Assembly (NCBI GenBank): GCA_013396655.1
Contig: WBMV01006429.1
Coordinates: 813,116-877,115, forward strand
Source: Campylorhamphus procurvoides
Lineage: Eukaryota; Chordata; Aves; Passeriformes; Dendrocolaptidae
Direction of reading: 5' to 3'
Length of the DNA: 64,000 nucleotides
Shown here piece after piece: positions 21,575 to 35,831 of the stretch. The translations under genes were made by a program, and so were the position numbers. Position 1 is the first letter of the stretch. Each line of letters starts with the position of its first letter. Under the pieces are notes generated by a model that saw only the letters and a list, made by a program, of their open reading frames with translations, was not told where the DNA came from and did not search any database.

Positions 21575-22974
21575 TATTTGATAAACAAGGAACAGAAAAG
21601 CAACAAGTAACCTCCCATTTCCCCACTCGAAAACCAAAAATCACTTTCACTTAAACAACCAGCACTAAATAGATGAAAAAATGACACACTATTTAATGAT
21701 GTCTTAATAAAATACAGATGCTGAGAATGAAGATGGAGGTCAGATAAGAGGTTGGGGCTTGAGTAGAGCTTGTTACTACATCATGTACTCTCCATGCATG
21801 CCTTGGTTTGGCCACACATTTCAGCTTCAGAGTAAGGAGCTACATTCAGCTATGTCTGAAAGCAAATTCCAATATCTCTTCATGTTGTTTCAGAGGAGAA
21901 GCTCAGAATTGTTGAGATACCTCACCAAGATACCACCTCTCATTGCAGAAATGAGATTCACCCATGGCTGAGAGCAGCTGAAGGCTTGAGAACAGTTTTG
22001 AGTTCACCAAAAGGGACAATGTGGAGTTTGCAAGCTCCGATTCACATGCCAAAGCTCTTCCAAGAATTAATTAGCATTTCCCAAGCCCATCACTCACCTC
22101 TGGCTCAGAGCAAGCCGAGGTGCCAGCCTGGTTACCTGGCCCTCTGCCCTCCTCCTCCAGTGCCCTTGCTGCTGCTCTTACAGTGTTACAGGAATTTTAA
22201 GGAAGGGGGGGAAATATCTAGTGAAAACAAAGCCAGAGATGATTAAGAGGACAATCCTTCTGAGTTGGGAAATCTTCTCTCATGGTTATTTTTAATGTTT
22301 CCTGCTCTGCTAAAAATTAGCACAGGGGTCGGAAGGAACCCTGCAGTCAAATTTTAACAAACTCAAAGGGCTGCCTTTCAATCTCTGTCTCTGTGGTTTG
22401 AGAAAGGGGCAAAATCTTACAGTTTAAGGAGGAGGAAAGTGTCAGAACAAAAGAGCACGACGATATTTCAGTATCCCTGGGTCATTAGGCAGCCTGGAGT
22501 GCAGCAGAGCCAGGGAACAGGGACCATCCCTTCCTATAGGGCACGCTGTAAATCCTGCAGTGGCACAGCAGCTGCTGCCACTGAGGGGCCTCAGCACATT
22601 CTTCTGGAGAAGAAAGCTCTGGCCAAAACTGTGGCCAACATGCCCTGCCAGGGCTGTCACAAGGAAAGTGCAGGAAGGCAGCCAGGTCACTGTGGCTGCT
22701 CCCAGCTCAAGGGAGAGGGGAGAAAAGGCACTGAGGAATGAAAATGAACTGTGAGTTCTCTAAAGAGCAGCTGAGAGTCACTGGCATGAACTGGGAATAA
22801 ACGGAGTGCAAGAGAGATGGCAGCTCATCCCTAATTACTGCTATCCCCTCCTCCCTCCCTGGACTCCTCAGGTACAGAAGGACCACACATACCCTTATTA
22901 AATAACAAATTTCTACTCCGTGTAATACCATCTCTGCTACAGTAATCATTTGACCTTTCAAATGCATTTAAATT

Positions 22975-23075
22975 CTTACATTTATATGATATATGATAGA
23001 CATGATCTACTGTCCAATATATGATCTAATTTATTATATTTTATTAATGATTATTATTTATATAAACTAATAAAT
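22975..23075. repeat. AT-rich low-complexity tract
   Basis: About 100 bp of mostly TAT/ATT/TTA sequence, with repeated atatgat words. Confidence 0.75.
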
Positions 23076-26000
23076 TCAGTACTGCATGTAAAGACATGTG
23101 AAGGGTATGAAATCAGTCACAGAGGGAATCATCCCACGCACACAGCACTTTGAGCCTGGGTATGTCCTTGGTGGGAGGTTCCTCCTGCATCAGCCCTGAC
23201 CTCGGAGTCACTGCTGTGAGACCCCAAAATCATGTTAGTGTGCAGCACAACACAGCTTTGGAAACATTCCTACCAGGGGCTGTCATGTTTAAGCATTAAG
23301 ATCATTTATATCGTGATAGTTTCATGTTTAACTTTACACAGCATGAATGGCCTCACTGGAGTGGGATGGGATTGAAGCACAGGGGGACAGCTCTGCACCT
23401 AACCCCAGATATTTTTTCAGCATGAACATTGTTAACAATCCTTTGCTAATAATTTTCTCTGTATCAAAAAAGCTATTTCAAGTATTGCCCAGCACAAATT
23501 CCCTTTTGCTCCGTGACTATGTGTGAACTGGAACACCACTTTTCATTACTAGGTGATGGTTTCTGCATTGTTTAAAAAAAAAACCAGACCAAAAAGCCAA
23601 AACCAAACAGCATCTACAATTTTCTTCCAAGCACTAAACAGCATTGCTGATGAGCTATGATTATTTTTTAATGTTTGCAAGGCTAATTGTTTTCATTTGG
23701 AAATAGTTTACACATGCAGGCCGCATCCTGCCTGGTGTCAGGGCCAGGCTCTCCTTGTTCAGCTCCAAACTCCTATTTCTTTCCACAAGGAAGGGCAATT
23801 AGGAGGTTCCCAAAATCTGTCTCCCTGCAAAGCACAGCCCTGCATGTAACATCCAACCCCAGTCTGGAGAGATCCCAAGGGAGCTGCTCCAGGCAGGGGG
23901 ACGAGCTGAGTCCCCTTTGCCCACAGAGTCCTCCAGCTACAGCAGCTCTCACCCCCCTCCCAAATTTCTCTCCAAAAAGGCCACCCGAGCACACCCACGG
24001 AATCTGGCGGGGCTCAGCATCACCAAAGTCTCAAAGGCTCCTCTGAAACATTCCTCCAGGGGGAATCACATCCCACAGCCCAGGCTGCCAGCCATAGATC
24101 TCCCAGCAGAGGTGTCAGGTAAATGATGCAGAGCAGCCTGATAAGAGCCAAGTGTGTTAACAAGGCAACCAAAAACCCTCACAAATCTGTGCTCTATTCC
24201 AAAAAAAAAAAAAGGAGATCTGTCCTCAGACTGCTGGGAGGCCTCTGCCCATTCTTTGATGGAAACAGAGCAGAAAGGAGCAGTAATTTGCTAAAAACTT
24301 CACCCATAATGCAAACCAGATGCTGGGGCTCTGCGAGGGAGCCGGGCTGGTCCCCGCTGGCCATCCGGGGGCTGTGCAGAGCCAGCGAGAGCCCATCTCC
24401 CTTGCCCGGGGCATGGATGCTCCAAGCATTTCTGAAATCCTTGGGAAACAAACAAAAAAACAAACACCCAGAAAAAACAAACCCAAACCTTATCCTCAGA
24501 ACGCTTTTGGGCCAGCACTGGGCTCTGCCCACTGCTCAGCCCCTCCTTTGCACTGCCGTTCCCAGCTGTCTTCCAGACACGCCAACCACGCTCATCAGGG
24601 CTTCAAGTGGAGATAAGGGACCTTTTCCCCTGCAGGAGCTGCCTCTTCCTTAACCACAAGATGTGCCTTCTTCCATCTGTGCACAGAGCTCCCTCCTTGT
24701 TTTGCTGGATGTCTTCTCAGAGATGCTCAAGAAAAATATCTGGGATGAAATCGAACGCTGACTGGTGCAAAGGGGTGGGGAACAAACACTGGGCTGGAGC
24801 TGCACAGGGCACTGCTTGGGTTTCCAAGGAAGGTCACTTGGAGATGCCAGAATGGAGCCAGTTTGTTCACTGCAGGGATTCCTGGGCAGATGTTCCAGCT
24901 CCCCTTATCTGCTGCAGAGCATCCCTTCAGAGGCAGGAGCTCACTCATCTGTGCATCACATTGCACCAGTTTTCTTCCAAAACAACAAAATGCTTTTATG
25001 GACGAAAGAGTCCCTTGACTTCCCCCAAGTTTCTGAGGCTTAAATGAGTTCCATGTGTTCTGTGCAACTGCTTGCTTTAAAATGTGATGTCCAGTGGGGC
25101 TTTGGATATATGTTTTTGTTAATGTCTGACTATGAGAGAGGAGGTGGCCTCTGTGGTGGGAATGCAGAGAAAACTTCTTGGTTTTCCCCAGTTTTTCTCT
25201 GCCTACACACCAAGCCTCGGTGCCACAGGGCTGTGCCCAAATACTCTGGAAAGAGAGATGCAGGTCCACCAGCTGCACTCACAGGAGTCAAAGCAGGGAA
25301 CCAGAGGAAAAGCAGCACAAGATGCCAGGAACCAAATCCCTTCCCTGCCTGGGTGATTTGGGCAGCGAAGTTCTCCTTGCCGTTGCTGTCAGCACCTTCA
25401 CCAAGCTCTCTCCCCTCTTCTCCCAATCCAGAACCACTGGAATCACAGAGGATAAACAAATGCAGTCCCTCTACTGGGTGGGATTTAAGACAACTTTATA
25501 TTATCCCTGTGGAAGAATTACCTCTAAATCAAAGGGAAAATAAAGTGCTGCCACGAAGAGCTGGTCTTCACAAAATCATTGTTGTTTCCACATCAGAGAG
25601 CTGGTAAATGGATGTGGCAGGAAAACACGCTGGATCTGCTTTTCCCGTTTCAAGAGGGCTTTCCCTCTAGGCAAATCATTACGTGAATTGGCCACAAAAC
25701 TGATATTAAAATTAAATGAAAAAGACTGGAACTACAAAGTTTGCCTTGTAAAATGAATGTTTGTTACTTCTGTCTTCGGGGCTCTTACTGGGAGAGGTAT
25801 GTGTGCAAATGCCTTCACACACAGGAGATGCTCCTTGAAGTCTGAACAGTTACGAGTCAAGATTCTCATGAGAGCAAACACACGACTGAACCCTAAATTA
25901 CAGTTATGACCCTGATTAACTGAGCTAAGAAAACTAAATACCAACAGAAGCCTTCATCACACGACAGAGCATTTGAAAATATGCAAGTCTAGTGAGGCAC

Positions 26001-27607
26001 AATCAGCCAAAACAGCCTTTGATGGACAGGCAATCCACGCCCGTGCATGAGCTGCCTTCCAAGGTCTGGGAAGCATCTGCCTACCGCAAAAAAACCAGGA
26101 AAAGTTTGAGATCTGCAGATACCACGAGATCTGACCATGGAGCATGGTCTCCCCTATCTCACACGGGGTTTCTGGCAGCTCTCCTGAGGAGTTAAAATGC
26201 TGCCTGCTGCTCTGCTTTGGGCACAGAGCAATCCCAGAGCCACAGACACTGGCCCAGGCTGCACCCTGAGCACACCCAAGCAGGACCTGGAGACAATTGC
26301 ACAGAGGGAGGCAACTCATCCAGTCACCAGGCAGTTCAACTCTAAGTGACTTCTACAGCTCTCTTGTGTCACATCTCATTTTCTGTTGATGCCTTTTCCA
26401 AAACACCTGGCCAGGTGCATGTCTTTCTGGCAAATTCTGAGGGACCACAATGGCACGGAGGAACCACCACCAGGACCAGGCTTAGGCACGTGTTCCTCAT
26501 TTCCTACACCTCCTCCTGCCTGCATTCATAACACATTTATGGGTCACACACGGAAAGCTTGCACTCTCCTTGGCTCAGTCCTCTACACTAACTGAAATTC
26601 TTAATTGCTGAGGGGAAACCCCCCCAAACTCCATTGGTTATGGCCAAAGTCTAGAGCTGTGAACAAAGTCACTGTTCCAGAGCTCCACTGTGCTGGGTCA
26701 GGGAACCATCTCCCCTTCTACACGTGCTCCTTCAACCCATCTCCCAGACGTCAGCATAGAAAAACACATTTGGCTTCACTTTATGTCTTCAAAATTAATT
26801 AAACCCAGAGAGTTTTACCATCCTTACCAGTTGATTTCTGGCTCATACATTACAGCTGACTTCAGTGGATGATTCTGGATTTACAACGCTGCAGCCAAAG
26901 GAAGATATTAGCTGTGTCCAAGGCTTCCAAAGTTAAAGTTTCTGAAGATGCTGACCTGAGTAGCTCCAACAGCTCCTTACTGTGAGCTGGATTACAAATG
27001 CACAAGAATGCAAGAGGTGGGCAGGACGATGCCTGGGTACTTCCAGTCAACACACGATTAACAAAATTCAGAAGGCAAATATTATATACCAGAGGGACAA
27101 AATGAGCAACACACCACTCAACTAGAAATAAATCCTAGTATTCTAAGGAAAATGCATAAATAGGAGACAACTCTGCTTCATATCATGCTTTTTTTCCTGC
27201 AAAGCCTCTTCCCTGCTCTGCTTTTTATTAATGAAGATATGCACATGAAGTAATTCCCCTCATTAATCAACTTCATTCTTTTGGTTTCTTCCCACTTGAA
27301 GTGACAGCCCTCCAATTGGGATGTCACGTAGCAGTGTAGGCTGAGACTGATTTTAGGGTGGGATGAGTAGCAGAGGCCAATGGAACCCTCAAGAAACAGA
27401 GACTTCAGCTTCAAAAGGCCTCTCCAGGAGATGGGAGGAGGGAAGAGAATGAGTCCCAGAGAACCACAAATGCAGTATCTCACTGGGAAAGAGGAGAAAT
27501 GCCACACAGGACAACAGCTGAGTAGTTTGAAGGCAGGTATGGCATCATCCCTGTGTGGGGCAGGGAAAGAGATGAGAGCAAGGCTGCTAAAAGCACTGCA
27601 CAACCTT

Positions 27608-28080
27608 AGAATCACAGAGTCATTCAGGGTGGAAAAGACCTCTAAGATTGTTGTGTCCAACCATCCAGCACTGTCAAATCCACCACTAAACCATGTGCAC
27701 AAGCACCACATCCACACATCTTTTCAATCCCTCCAGGGATGGTGACTCCATCACTGCCCTGAGCAGCCTCATCCAATGCTTCACAACCCTTCTGGTGAAG
27801 AAAGTTCCCCTAATATCCAATAAAAACCTCCCCTGGCACAACCCAAGGCTGTCTTCTCTCGCCCTGTCCCTTGTTACCTGGGAGAAGAGACCAACCCCCA
27901 CCTGGCTCCCATTCCTTTTCAAGCACTTGTAGAGAGCAATAAGGTCTCCCCTGAGCCTCCTTTTCTGCAGGCTGAGCCCCCCCTGCTCCCTCAGCCCCTT
28001 CTCATCAGACTTGTGCTCCAGACCCTTCCCCAGCTCTGCTGCCCTTCCCTGGACACGCTCCAGTCCCTCTTGGAGCCCGG
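27608..28080 (-). mobile_element. CR1 LINE, 3' end with C-terminal part of ORF2
   Basis: This copy starts on the plus side at aatcacagag (complement of the CR1 3'-terminal ATTCTGTG-type repeat) and runs to about 28080. Read on the minus strand it gives LRGDLIALYKCLK, VGVGLFSQVT and RVVKHWMRLLRAVMESPSLE, the well-known C-terminus of the CR1 reverse-transcriptase protein. A minus-strand frame stays open for 137 codons (28099-27686). The 5' part is missing, which is the usual outcome of aborted target-primed reverse transcription. The 5' boundary is approximate. Confidence 0.92.
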
Positions 28081-31000
28081 GCAGTTCTTCTCCCTCCACA
28101 CATCAAACACCTACATAACACAAAGACCCTCCTGCTCCGAGGGGTCAGCCCAGAGCCTGCTCCTCCATCTGCTCCTCATTTCCCCCTGTTCCTCCTGCCC
28201 AGACACAGCTGCCCCAGCCCCTGCACAGCCAGCCCAGCTCCCCTCCTGCTTTAGGAGGACGAGAGAGCCCGGCACGCTGACACACTGACAGCACATCAAG
28301 CCGAGGGGAACCACTCAGAGCATGGATGTCTCCTCAGAAAGCACGGCTCAGGACACGGCCCAGGGGAGGCCGGTCCCAGCCCAACAAGAAACACATTTCC
28401 ATGGCTGCACATCTGCTTCTCCTCTGCTCCCAGCAGGCCCTCGTGCAGACCTGGGCTCAAATCTGGTGTATGGGCCAGGTGGCCTTTTGGCAAAGGCTAA
28501 AGGTGTCCCTCCAGGTTTCCCTCCTTGCAAAGGTGCTGTCAGCTCAGAAAAGGGAAGCTCCAAAACAATGCAGTTAAAGCAGCAGGGGCTGGTGGCCCCC
28601 TGAAGCACAGCAGGAGAGCTGAGCACACACCTGGGACTGTGCAGAGCCCCCAGCGAGGACAACCAGGGCTCCACCACCATGGGCAGGTCCCTGAGCGGGG
28701 TCTGGCAGACACAGCAATGCCATCAGGCAGGGCTAACCAAAGGCAGATCTGTTTGCCCAGGACCTTGTCTAGAAAACCATCATTCTCTCTCCTGATCTGC
28801 CCATTTTGTAGCATTTTTATCCCTGTCTTTTCCTCAGAGACCATGCGTGCCTCGTGAATCAATGGAGCCCCGCAATCCATCTGTAATTACCAATTATTCT
28901 GGGGTTTCTGCATAAAAGAATCATTTATGCTGTGGTTTTCAGGCACCAACACTGCTGGTTCACCCCAGGACACCATCCATGTGTCACTCCAGCCACCACC
29001 ACCAGCACAAAGGGCCAGAGGAACATTGTGGTGTGCCAAAAGAAGGACCACTCAGATGTCAGATGAGAAAAGCAACCTGCCAGTTCTCCTCCACCTCTGG
29101 GGGAAACTGCTCTTTTCCCCCTCTCTCCAGAAGTCATTTAAGGTGATTTCCTCTAAAAGGATCTTCCAAGATCAGTGTTTTGGCATCAAAAAGAGTAAAA
29201 GCCTCACTGCTCTCTGGTACTTTCACTTGCATTCTGGCAAGCTGAGGAGCAAGAAGCAAGGCAGGCTCTCAGACTGAGGAAACTTGCACCCCAAAACCCA
29301 GGAGCTTATAATGATCACTGCCTCTACATGCAAATTACATAGCCCAGATGAGGAAAAAAACCCCAAACCTGCAGGTATTTTGGACACAAAGTAGGTGATT
29401 TGCCTTTCTATGCCCTCAGCTCTCTGGAGAGAACACACAACGCACGTCGAAGCCCCAGGAGAACCCCAATGATATGCAATATAAGTGCTCTTAAACAGAC
29501 CTTTCTGCCCTCCAAGAGAGTTTTCTCAGCACCTAAAGCAAGAAGTTCACCAAGCCATGGGCTTCTGCCTTGTTCCCCAGAGTGGGCAGCCCGTGGGAGC
29601 CACTGAATGCCATTCCTACAGTGTGTCAGGGGAGTTTTTGTGCTGCAATTTCATCATTTGTTAAATGCAGTTACAAATCTGGCAGCACAAGTTCCACCCT
29701 TCCAACACCATCTTTCCTCACGGGTTAGAAAACCCCTGAAATGGATTAGATTATTGGCCCGGAGGTCAAAACTGCTTTAAAAGCTTTCCCAGCTCTGCAA
29801 TTAAAATAGGAAATAGAAAATCTCAAACAGGACAATCTTCAGGCCACCTTTGGGGCAGCTGATATGGCAAAGGCAGGTGTGTGGATGGATTCTGCCTCAC
29901 CATGGGCATCAGAAATGCTCTTTTTCCCTTAACCTGCCATTGATATCAAAAGTTAAACTATTTAACAACAAAGTCTTTGTCCTTCAGACAAATCCAGCTG
30001 AAATGGAGCAAGTTCAAAAGTTACTGGGGAAAGAGAAGACAGACCCATAGAGCCCTTAGCTCATAGGAACCTACTCTGAAATTCAGGCTGAAGTAAGTGA
30101 TTGATCCATAATCAATGGGATATCAAAACTAAATGAAACATGACCAGAAGAGCAACAAATCCCAGCAGCCTTCATGGCTGTTACAGCAATGTTAGTAGGA
30201 TGTGCCATAGGATTAAAAATAGAAAATAAATCCTGCCTGGAGTTTCAAAAATAATAATAAACCTACAGAACTTCATAAAGAAGGAAACTGCTTCTGCTGT
30301 AAAGTTTTATTGTAGGGCAAACTCCTCCTCTTAGGATGTTTAGTATAAAAATACCAAAATCATCTTATAAAATCTGTTTTCTCTTCTGGCCCCATTTCCA
30401 GAGCTCTGGATCACTTCATCCCTTTAAAGCTTCCTTTGTTTGCAGCTCAGAGACACACCAGCAGCTCACAAACAGAGCACTGCTACCCCAGGGGTCACTG
30501 CACCTATCCCTGACACCAAACACCATTTAATAGCCACCTACTCTGCTTTTGCACCACATCCCCCTCCTGAAGCAGCTCAGAGTTTATCTGATCACCCTGA
30601 AGGGAACTAAATAATTAAATCGGTTTGACTACACAACTGGATGTAATAAAACCTGTCCATATGCTTCTGTTGAATACTCTCAAGCCTGCTGTATATTTAG
30701 TTTCCTCCTTTTCCAGGTATACATCTTGCTTTGGAAATGCAATTATCCTCACCTCCTTATTAGATAAAGCTAATTAGTGCAGCCACAGCCATATGGATGT
30801 AGTAATCCAGTGTTTGCTGGGTTTCAAAGTCTGGAATAAGACCAGTCTGACAGCTCACCTGGACTGGAGGTGCTGGAGGTAAGAGAGAGGAGGAGAAAAG
30901 CTTTGCTGCTGTTATTCCATTTCCCCAGTGCAGACACGGCAGCAGAGCTGGAGGTCACTGCCAGTCCCCAACACCATCCAGGAGAGCTGGAGCAGCTCCA

Positions 31001-32495
31001 AAATCCCCCACGAGGAGCTGGGATGGGCAAGGTTGGCCAGGCTGCCCCTGGAGGCAGTGATGGTGCTCTGTCCTAGGGAACAGCCACTGCTTTCCCCCAG
31101 CACTTCTGGCTTTCAGAGCTCCACAACTAAACCACACAGAGGCTTTGCCAGAACATGACTGGGACAGAGGAGAAGGGATAAACCTGCCACGGGCACTGCT
31201 ATTCCAGCAGCGGTTTGCCACATCCCACAAGGGCAAAAAGCCACCCTGAAACTGACACTAAACAGCCCATTAGAATGAAGTATCACATCTTGACTTCTAA
31301 TAAATGAAACTCCTATTTTCCAGCAGGCCACTGGTGCATCTGTACAACCTCCTTGCTTCAGCATCCCCAGGGTCGGGGCTGCTGCGGGCAGGGACCGCCT
31401 GAGGGAGACAAACCCCTTCCCTGGACAGTCCCGCTGGCTCAGACTTCCCTGCTCCTCCCTCACACTGAACTTCACTTACCCAAATCAGCCCCAAGCACTT
31501 TCCTGTTAGGGATGCAACAGGCTGGCTCTGCAAAATTAACCCCATCTCCCACCCCTCCCCTTCTAGGGAATGCTGTCTCCTCCCCAGGGCTCCAGGGGAA
31601 GTGAGAACTGCAAACAGCTCTGGAATTCCCTTCCAATCCATCTCCCCTGAGCTCTGTGACACACAGAAAACTCAACAGATGTTTGGTTATGGGCATTCAA
31701 GGGGAACTGGGCCAGGGCACGGGGTGGCAGAGACAAGGAAGGAGTTTTCCTAACACAGTCCTTCAGGGGGGGGGAAAATAAAGGGAAAAAAGACATCAAG
31801 CATAGGAAGGAGAAGGCTAAGAATAGCCAGGAAGCCCCTTCCAGAACATCAGGCAGAACAGGACTCGCTACACCCATTCAAAAAGCAGGAGCAGAGGTGC
31901 AAAGGTGCTGGGGACACGGAGAATCTGCACAGTGGTTTTACCAACCCATCCCACCAGGCATGGAGCCCCTCAGAGCTGGAGCACCGTGGCCATCCCAGTT
32001 GTTGGTGGGGATGAGGGGAGCCAGATGGGAGGCTGTGCTTTGGGATCTGGCCAGAACAAGGACTGCCTCCTCCTGCACACCACAGCAGGACATCTCTGCT
32101 CCCAGGGAAAAAGTTTTGGAGATGGGCAAATGAGGATCCATCTCAACACCTGAGGCTCTTTCAGCAGTATCCCCAAATCTGGCCACTTACAGCTCTAAGT
32201 GGGACAAATCCCAAAGCCTTCACTGACTTTGCAATCCAGCAAACTCTTGGGCAAGAGCATAAATAGCACCAGGAAAGGGTTCAAGTATTTCACCCCTATA
32301 AACAGTACTGGAGAATATTGCACAGTTTTAGGGCTAAATCCCTCAAAAGCTACTGCTGATAAAGGAGGAGGGAAGAAGATTGGAAAAAAAAAAGAACTCA
32401 AGAAAGGCAAAGAGATTCAAGTCATGGGAAAAGACTGAGCGGACCACAGAGTGCAGATTAGAAGAGAATTAAAATAAAAGGAGTAGTGGAGTTAC

Positions 32496-32522
32496 CGGGT
32501 AACCATCTCGTCCTGACTGCCC
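32496..32522 (-). CDS. COL23A1: COL23A1 exon, COL1 (27 nt)
   Basis: The exon encodes GQSGRDGYP, identical to human as recalled. The acceptor is accccacag and the donor is CCG|gtaact. It is phase 0 at both ends and 27 nt long, the 9-nt-multiple size typical of collagen exons. A 3.3 kb intron separates it from the microexon upstream, and a 13.4 kb intron follows it. Confidence 0.95.
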
Positions 32523-35500
32523 CTGTGGGGTGGGAACAAGGGAGACAAGTCAGTCAGTGCATCTGCAGCAGCATGACAACACAGCAGGCAGGCCATGGGG
32601 CCAGCAGCTCCCCAGCCAGCCCTGGCACTGCAGTTCTGGGGACAATATTCCTATCAGGATGGTCACACCTCCAGAGTATTCTCCCCAGATTTTGATCTCG
32701 TGGTTCCCTTTGGCTACTTACCGAGGGGTTTGCCAACTCGCCCCCATCCCTGCTGCCCCTGCTCAGCCCCTGCCACCCCTGGAGCCAGGGACACTCACTC
32801 TGGATCCTGGCCATGGACCTACCTTGGGACATGAGTACCAGGAAGGATGGAAATTCCCAAATACCCAGGGGCTGGGGAGAGGTCAGGGAGGCTGTGGCTG
32901 CTGAGCAATCACTGAGCTTCCAGCTCCTGCTCCAGCACTGGGTTCAGTGAAGGTTTCCCCCTCTTGGATCCATCACCTCCCTCTCAGGATGCAGCTCTCC
33001 CAGCTCACATCCGAGCTTTGCTTTGCAATGAAGCAGAAAGCACCGCTGATGCTACAGGGGAAGATCCTGCTTAAGTTGCCAGTAACACCTACAAAACCAG
33101 CAGAGCAAAACCCACCCCAGTAGGATATTCCACCTTTTCTGCTCTCCTGGGAGGTTCCCAGAGGTGTTTACGGCTCGAGCTGCCATCAAACACGCCGGGA
33201 GCTCCAGCCCAGAGCCTGCTGTGAGCCAGACCCCGGGCAGGCTCTGGGGAAGGGGCTGTGAAGGATTAGCTGGTACACAAGCAGGCAGTAAAGTGTGTTT
33301 CTGGTACAGCAGTGTCATGTGCTCCCATAAACACAGGTTATGTCAGCACGCTGCGGGCGGAGAGCCACAGCCAGGCATTTCCAGGGCATGGCACAGCCCC
33401 CTCCTCACCACCCACAGGGCTCTCCCTCTGCCCAGGTGCCCCTGCAGCACCGTCCTGATCCATCCAGGAGCCACGGGGACTTCAACAACCAGCTATGTAA
33501 CAAATTACAGGCTTGGGATGGAGCATACAGTGAGATTTTTATGGAGATGTATGGCACTGGAGCACACAGGGATAAAGAGGAAACCCTTGGAACGCCCAGC
33601 CCTCGCTCGCTGGTGAGTTCCCCAGCCAGCATGCTGACACATAATGTGTCTGCTAATATCTGGGACTGTAAATGTTTAATTACAGTCTGTTCTAAGTCTA
33701 TCGTTCAATTGTAGAAATTTCCTACCCAGCATGTGATTTTAATACCCTCCAAAACAGAGGGTTTACAGCATATCTAAGCAGAAAACCCCTTACTCACAGA
33801 CAGGACAATCAATCATCCAGCAGCCACAAATCCTGCACCACAAATTCGAGTAATTTCATATACATAACTAGATTATGACAGCCAAAAAAATAAAATACCA
33901 GAACAACTGCTACTAGGGAACAACAGAATGGAGGATACAGCGTGAGCAGTGTGATGCTGTACATGTAAGGAGTAATTGATTCCTTATGGCCAAAATCAAG
34001 AAACAAAAGAAACTAATAAATATAGTACTGCTGAAATAAAATAATATTGTGGTTCTGTGGGTTCTAGAACTTATATGTTATGCTTAAAGAAGTCTCTGGC
34101 AAATACTGCTTATGTTAAAAAAGGATTAAAAACAAAAAACAAAACAAAAAGCTAACCCAAAACAAAAATGAACTAAACCAGGAGCTGCCTTTTAAAGAAA
34201 GGGGGGAAAGAAAAAAGGTCTTGTTTGTGTTAAATCTCCCCGTGCTCTGTTTGCAATTCAATAGTGCCGTGGGAACCAGGAAATGAAACCAACTCGAGAC
34301 AAAGAAAAATTAATAGTGCACCATATGTTGCTGTGTCAAATCACATGCAGTAAACGTGAGCAGACAGCACACGTGAGGTGAGGCAGCCCAGCCCAGCCTG
34401 GGTGGTGCGTGGGGCCGAGAACAGCTCCGAGCACCAATAGGACCAGCTTTGCCAGGAAGCCAAAGCATCTCAGCCGGGAGGAAAACGCCCCTTAAAAGGT
34501 GTATAGATGGAGTTTGAAAGAGCCAGCGCCCCCAGTGTCCTCGTCACTTGTAACCTGTCATTGAGGGAGAAGTTATTTGTTTCCTTAACTAATGAAGCCG
34601 AATTCCATCAGTTGCATAAAGGACAGAACTAAGAGTCAGGCAGAAGCCCTGTGGGGCCAAAAGGCCTCTCTGGCTCAGCCTCAGTGGATGCTCTGCACAA
34701 CTTCCCACCTTGCTCCCTCTAAAGTCACCCAAAGAATCGCTTTGCCCAGCTCCCTCTTTAGTCTTGACACTATGGAATGAACTTGAAATAGAAGCAAAAC
34801 CTCCAGCCCTTAACTAAACCCACAGCCAATCCCAGGGGACCCAAAGCCACGGTGCTGTGACAATCCCAATGCTTGGCGTGCATTCCTAGTCACCTTCTGG
34901 CTTTTGAACACGTTTGCAGACCTGGAAGTTATTTAGCCCAGAAATAGTTACCAAATTTATCTTCCCTAAAATGATCCCTTTTCAACCCAGTGAAGCTCCA
35001 GAGGAAAAGAACAACTTGAAGAAACATCTCTGTTATTGTAATGACAGAGCAGGAAATGTGGCTGCAAACAGCCTGCATCTCTCCTCCTCCTTGGGGGAGA
35101 AAGGTAGAAAGCCAGGAGCACCTAATACCCATAACTATTTTTTTAAACAACCCCTGGACAGCTTGGAGGGGACAAACAAAACATGAATCCTCACTCCAAA
35201 ACCAGCAGAAGAACAGGAGACTTGAATGTGGTGGCACAGCCAAAAGAAAGTCTGGGCATTTGGAAGCAGGAGTTGACACATTTTCAACTATGACCCCTTC
35301 CAACAAATATTTCCCCATAAATTTTCTTGTTGCATTGGTAGAAATGCTCATTATTCTCCCAAGACTTCAAAGAGAGACGTAAGCAAGCTATGGCTTTCCC
35401 TCTAGATCCCCTTGTGAGGTGACCAAACCCGTATTAAATGATGGAAACACAACAGGTAAGAAAAGCAAGACAAAGCTTTAGAACCCATAACCCCCTAACG

Positions 35501-35831
35501 TGTTAAAATATTAGTACAGCACTGCTTCTGTTAAATGGAGACAGATTAAAGAACTCTAAAGGGAGAAATCTCTTTTGACTGAATATTTTCTGAGCATAAA
35601 ATTACTGGAAGTCCCCCAGGGCAGCAAGTTCAATATCTTAAAATTCCCCTCCCCCCTTCTATTTGTCTACAATCATTAAAAAAAAACCCAAACCCAGCAA
35701 CATCTGGTACCAATTTTGCCTCCAGACACACCTCTACCAAAAAACGCTGTGCTTTAGCAAGGACACTGAAAGGCAGGGGAAAGGGGAAACCTTAACTTTG
35801 CTGATCCGACAGTAAAATCCACGATACTTAC
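32523..35831 (-). other. COL23A1: 3.3 kb intron
   Basis: This intron follows the microexon. It contains an A-rich tract near 34120-34180 and, at 34240-34520, a less repetitive stretch with CATATG and CACGTG E-box-like motifs and a CCAAT motif. No repeat family was recognised. Confidence 0.65.

Larger units (their letters stand above)
19111..32495 (-). other. COL23A1: 13.4 kb intron
   Basis: This is the longest complete intron in the window. It carries a 21-bp tandem duplication (20561-20602), a 10-bp-arm inverted repeat (21549-21574), an AT-rich tract (22975-23075), a poly-A run near 24200 and the largest CR1 copy (27608-28080). No collagen exon is expected here from the human order, and none is seen. 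Confidence 0.7.
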
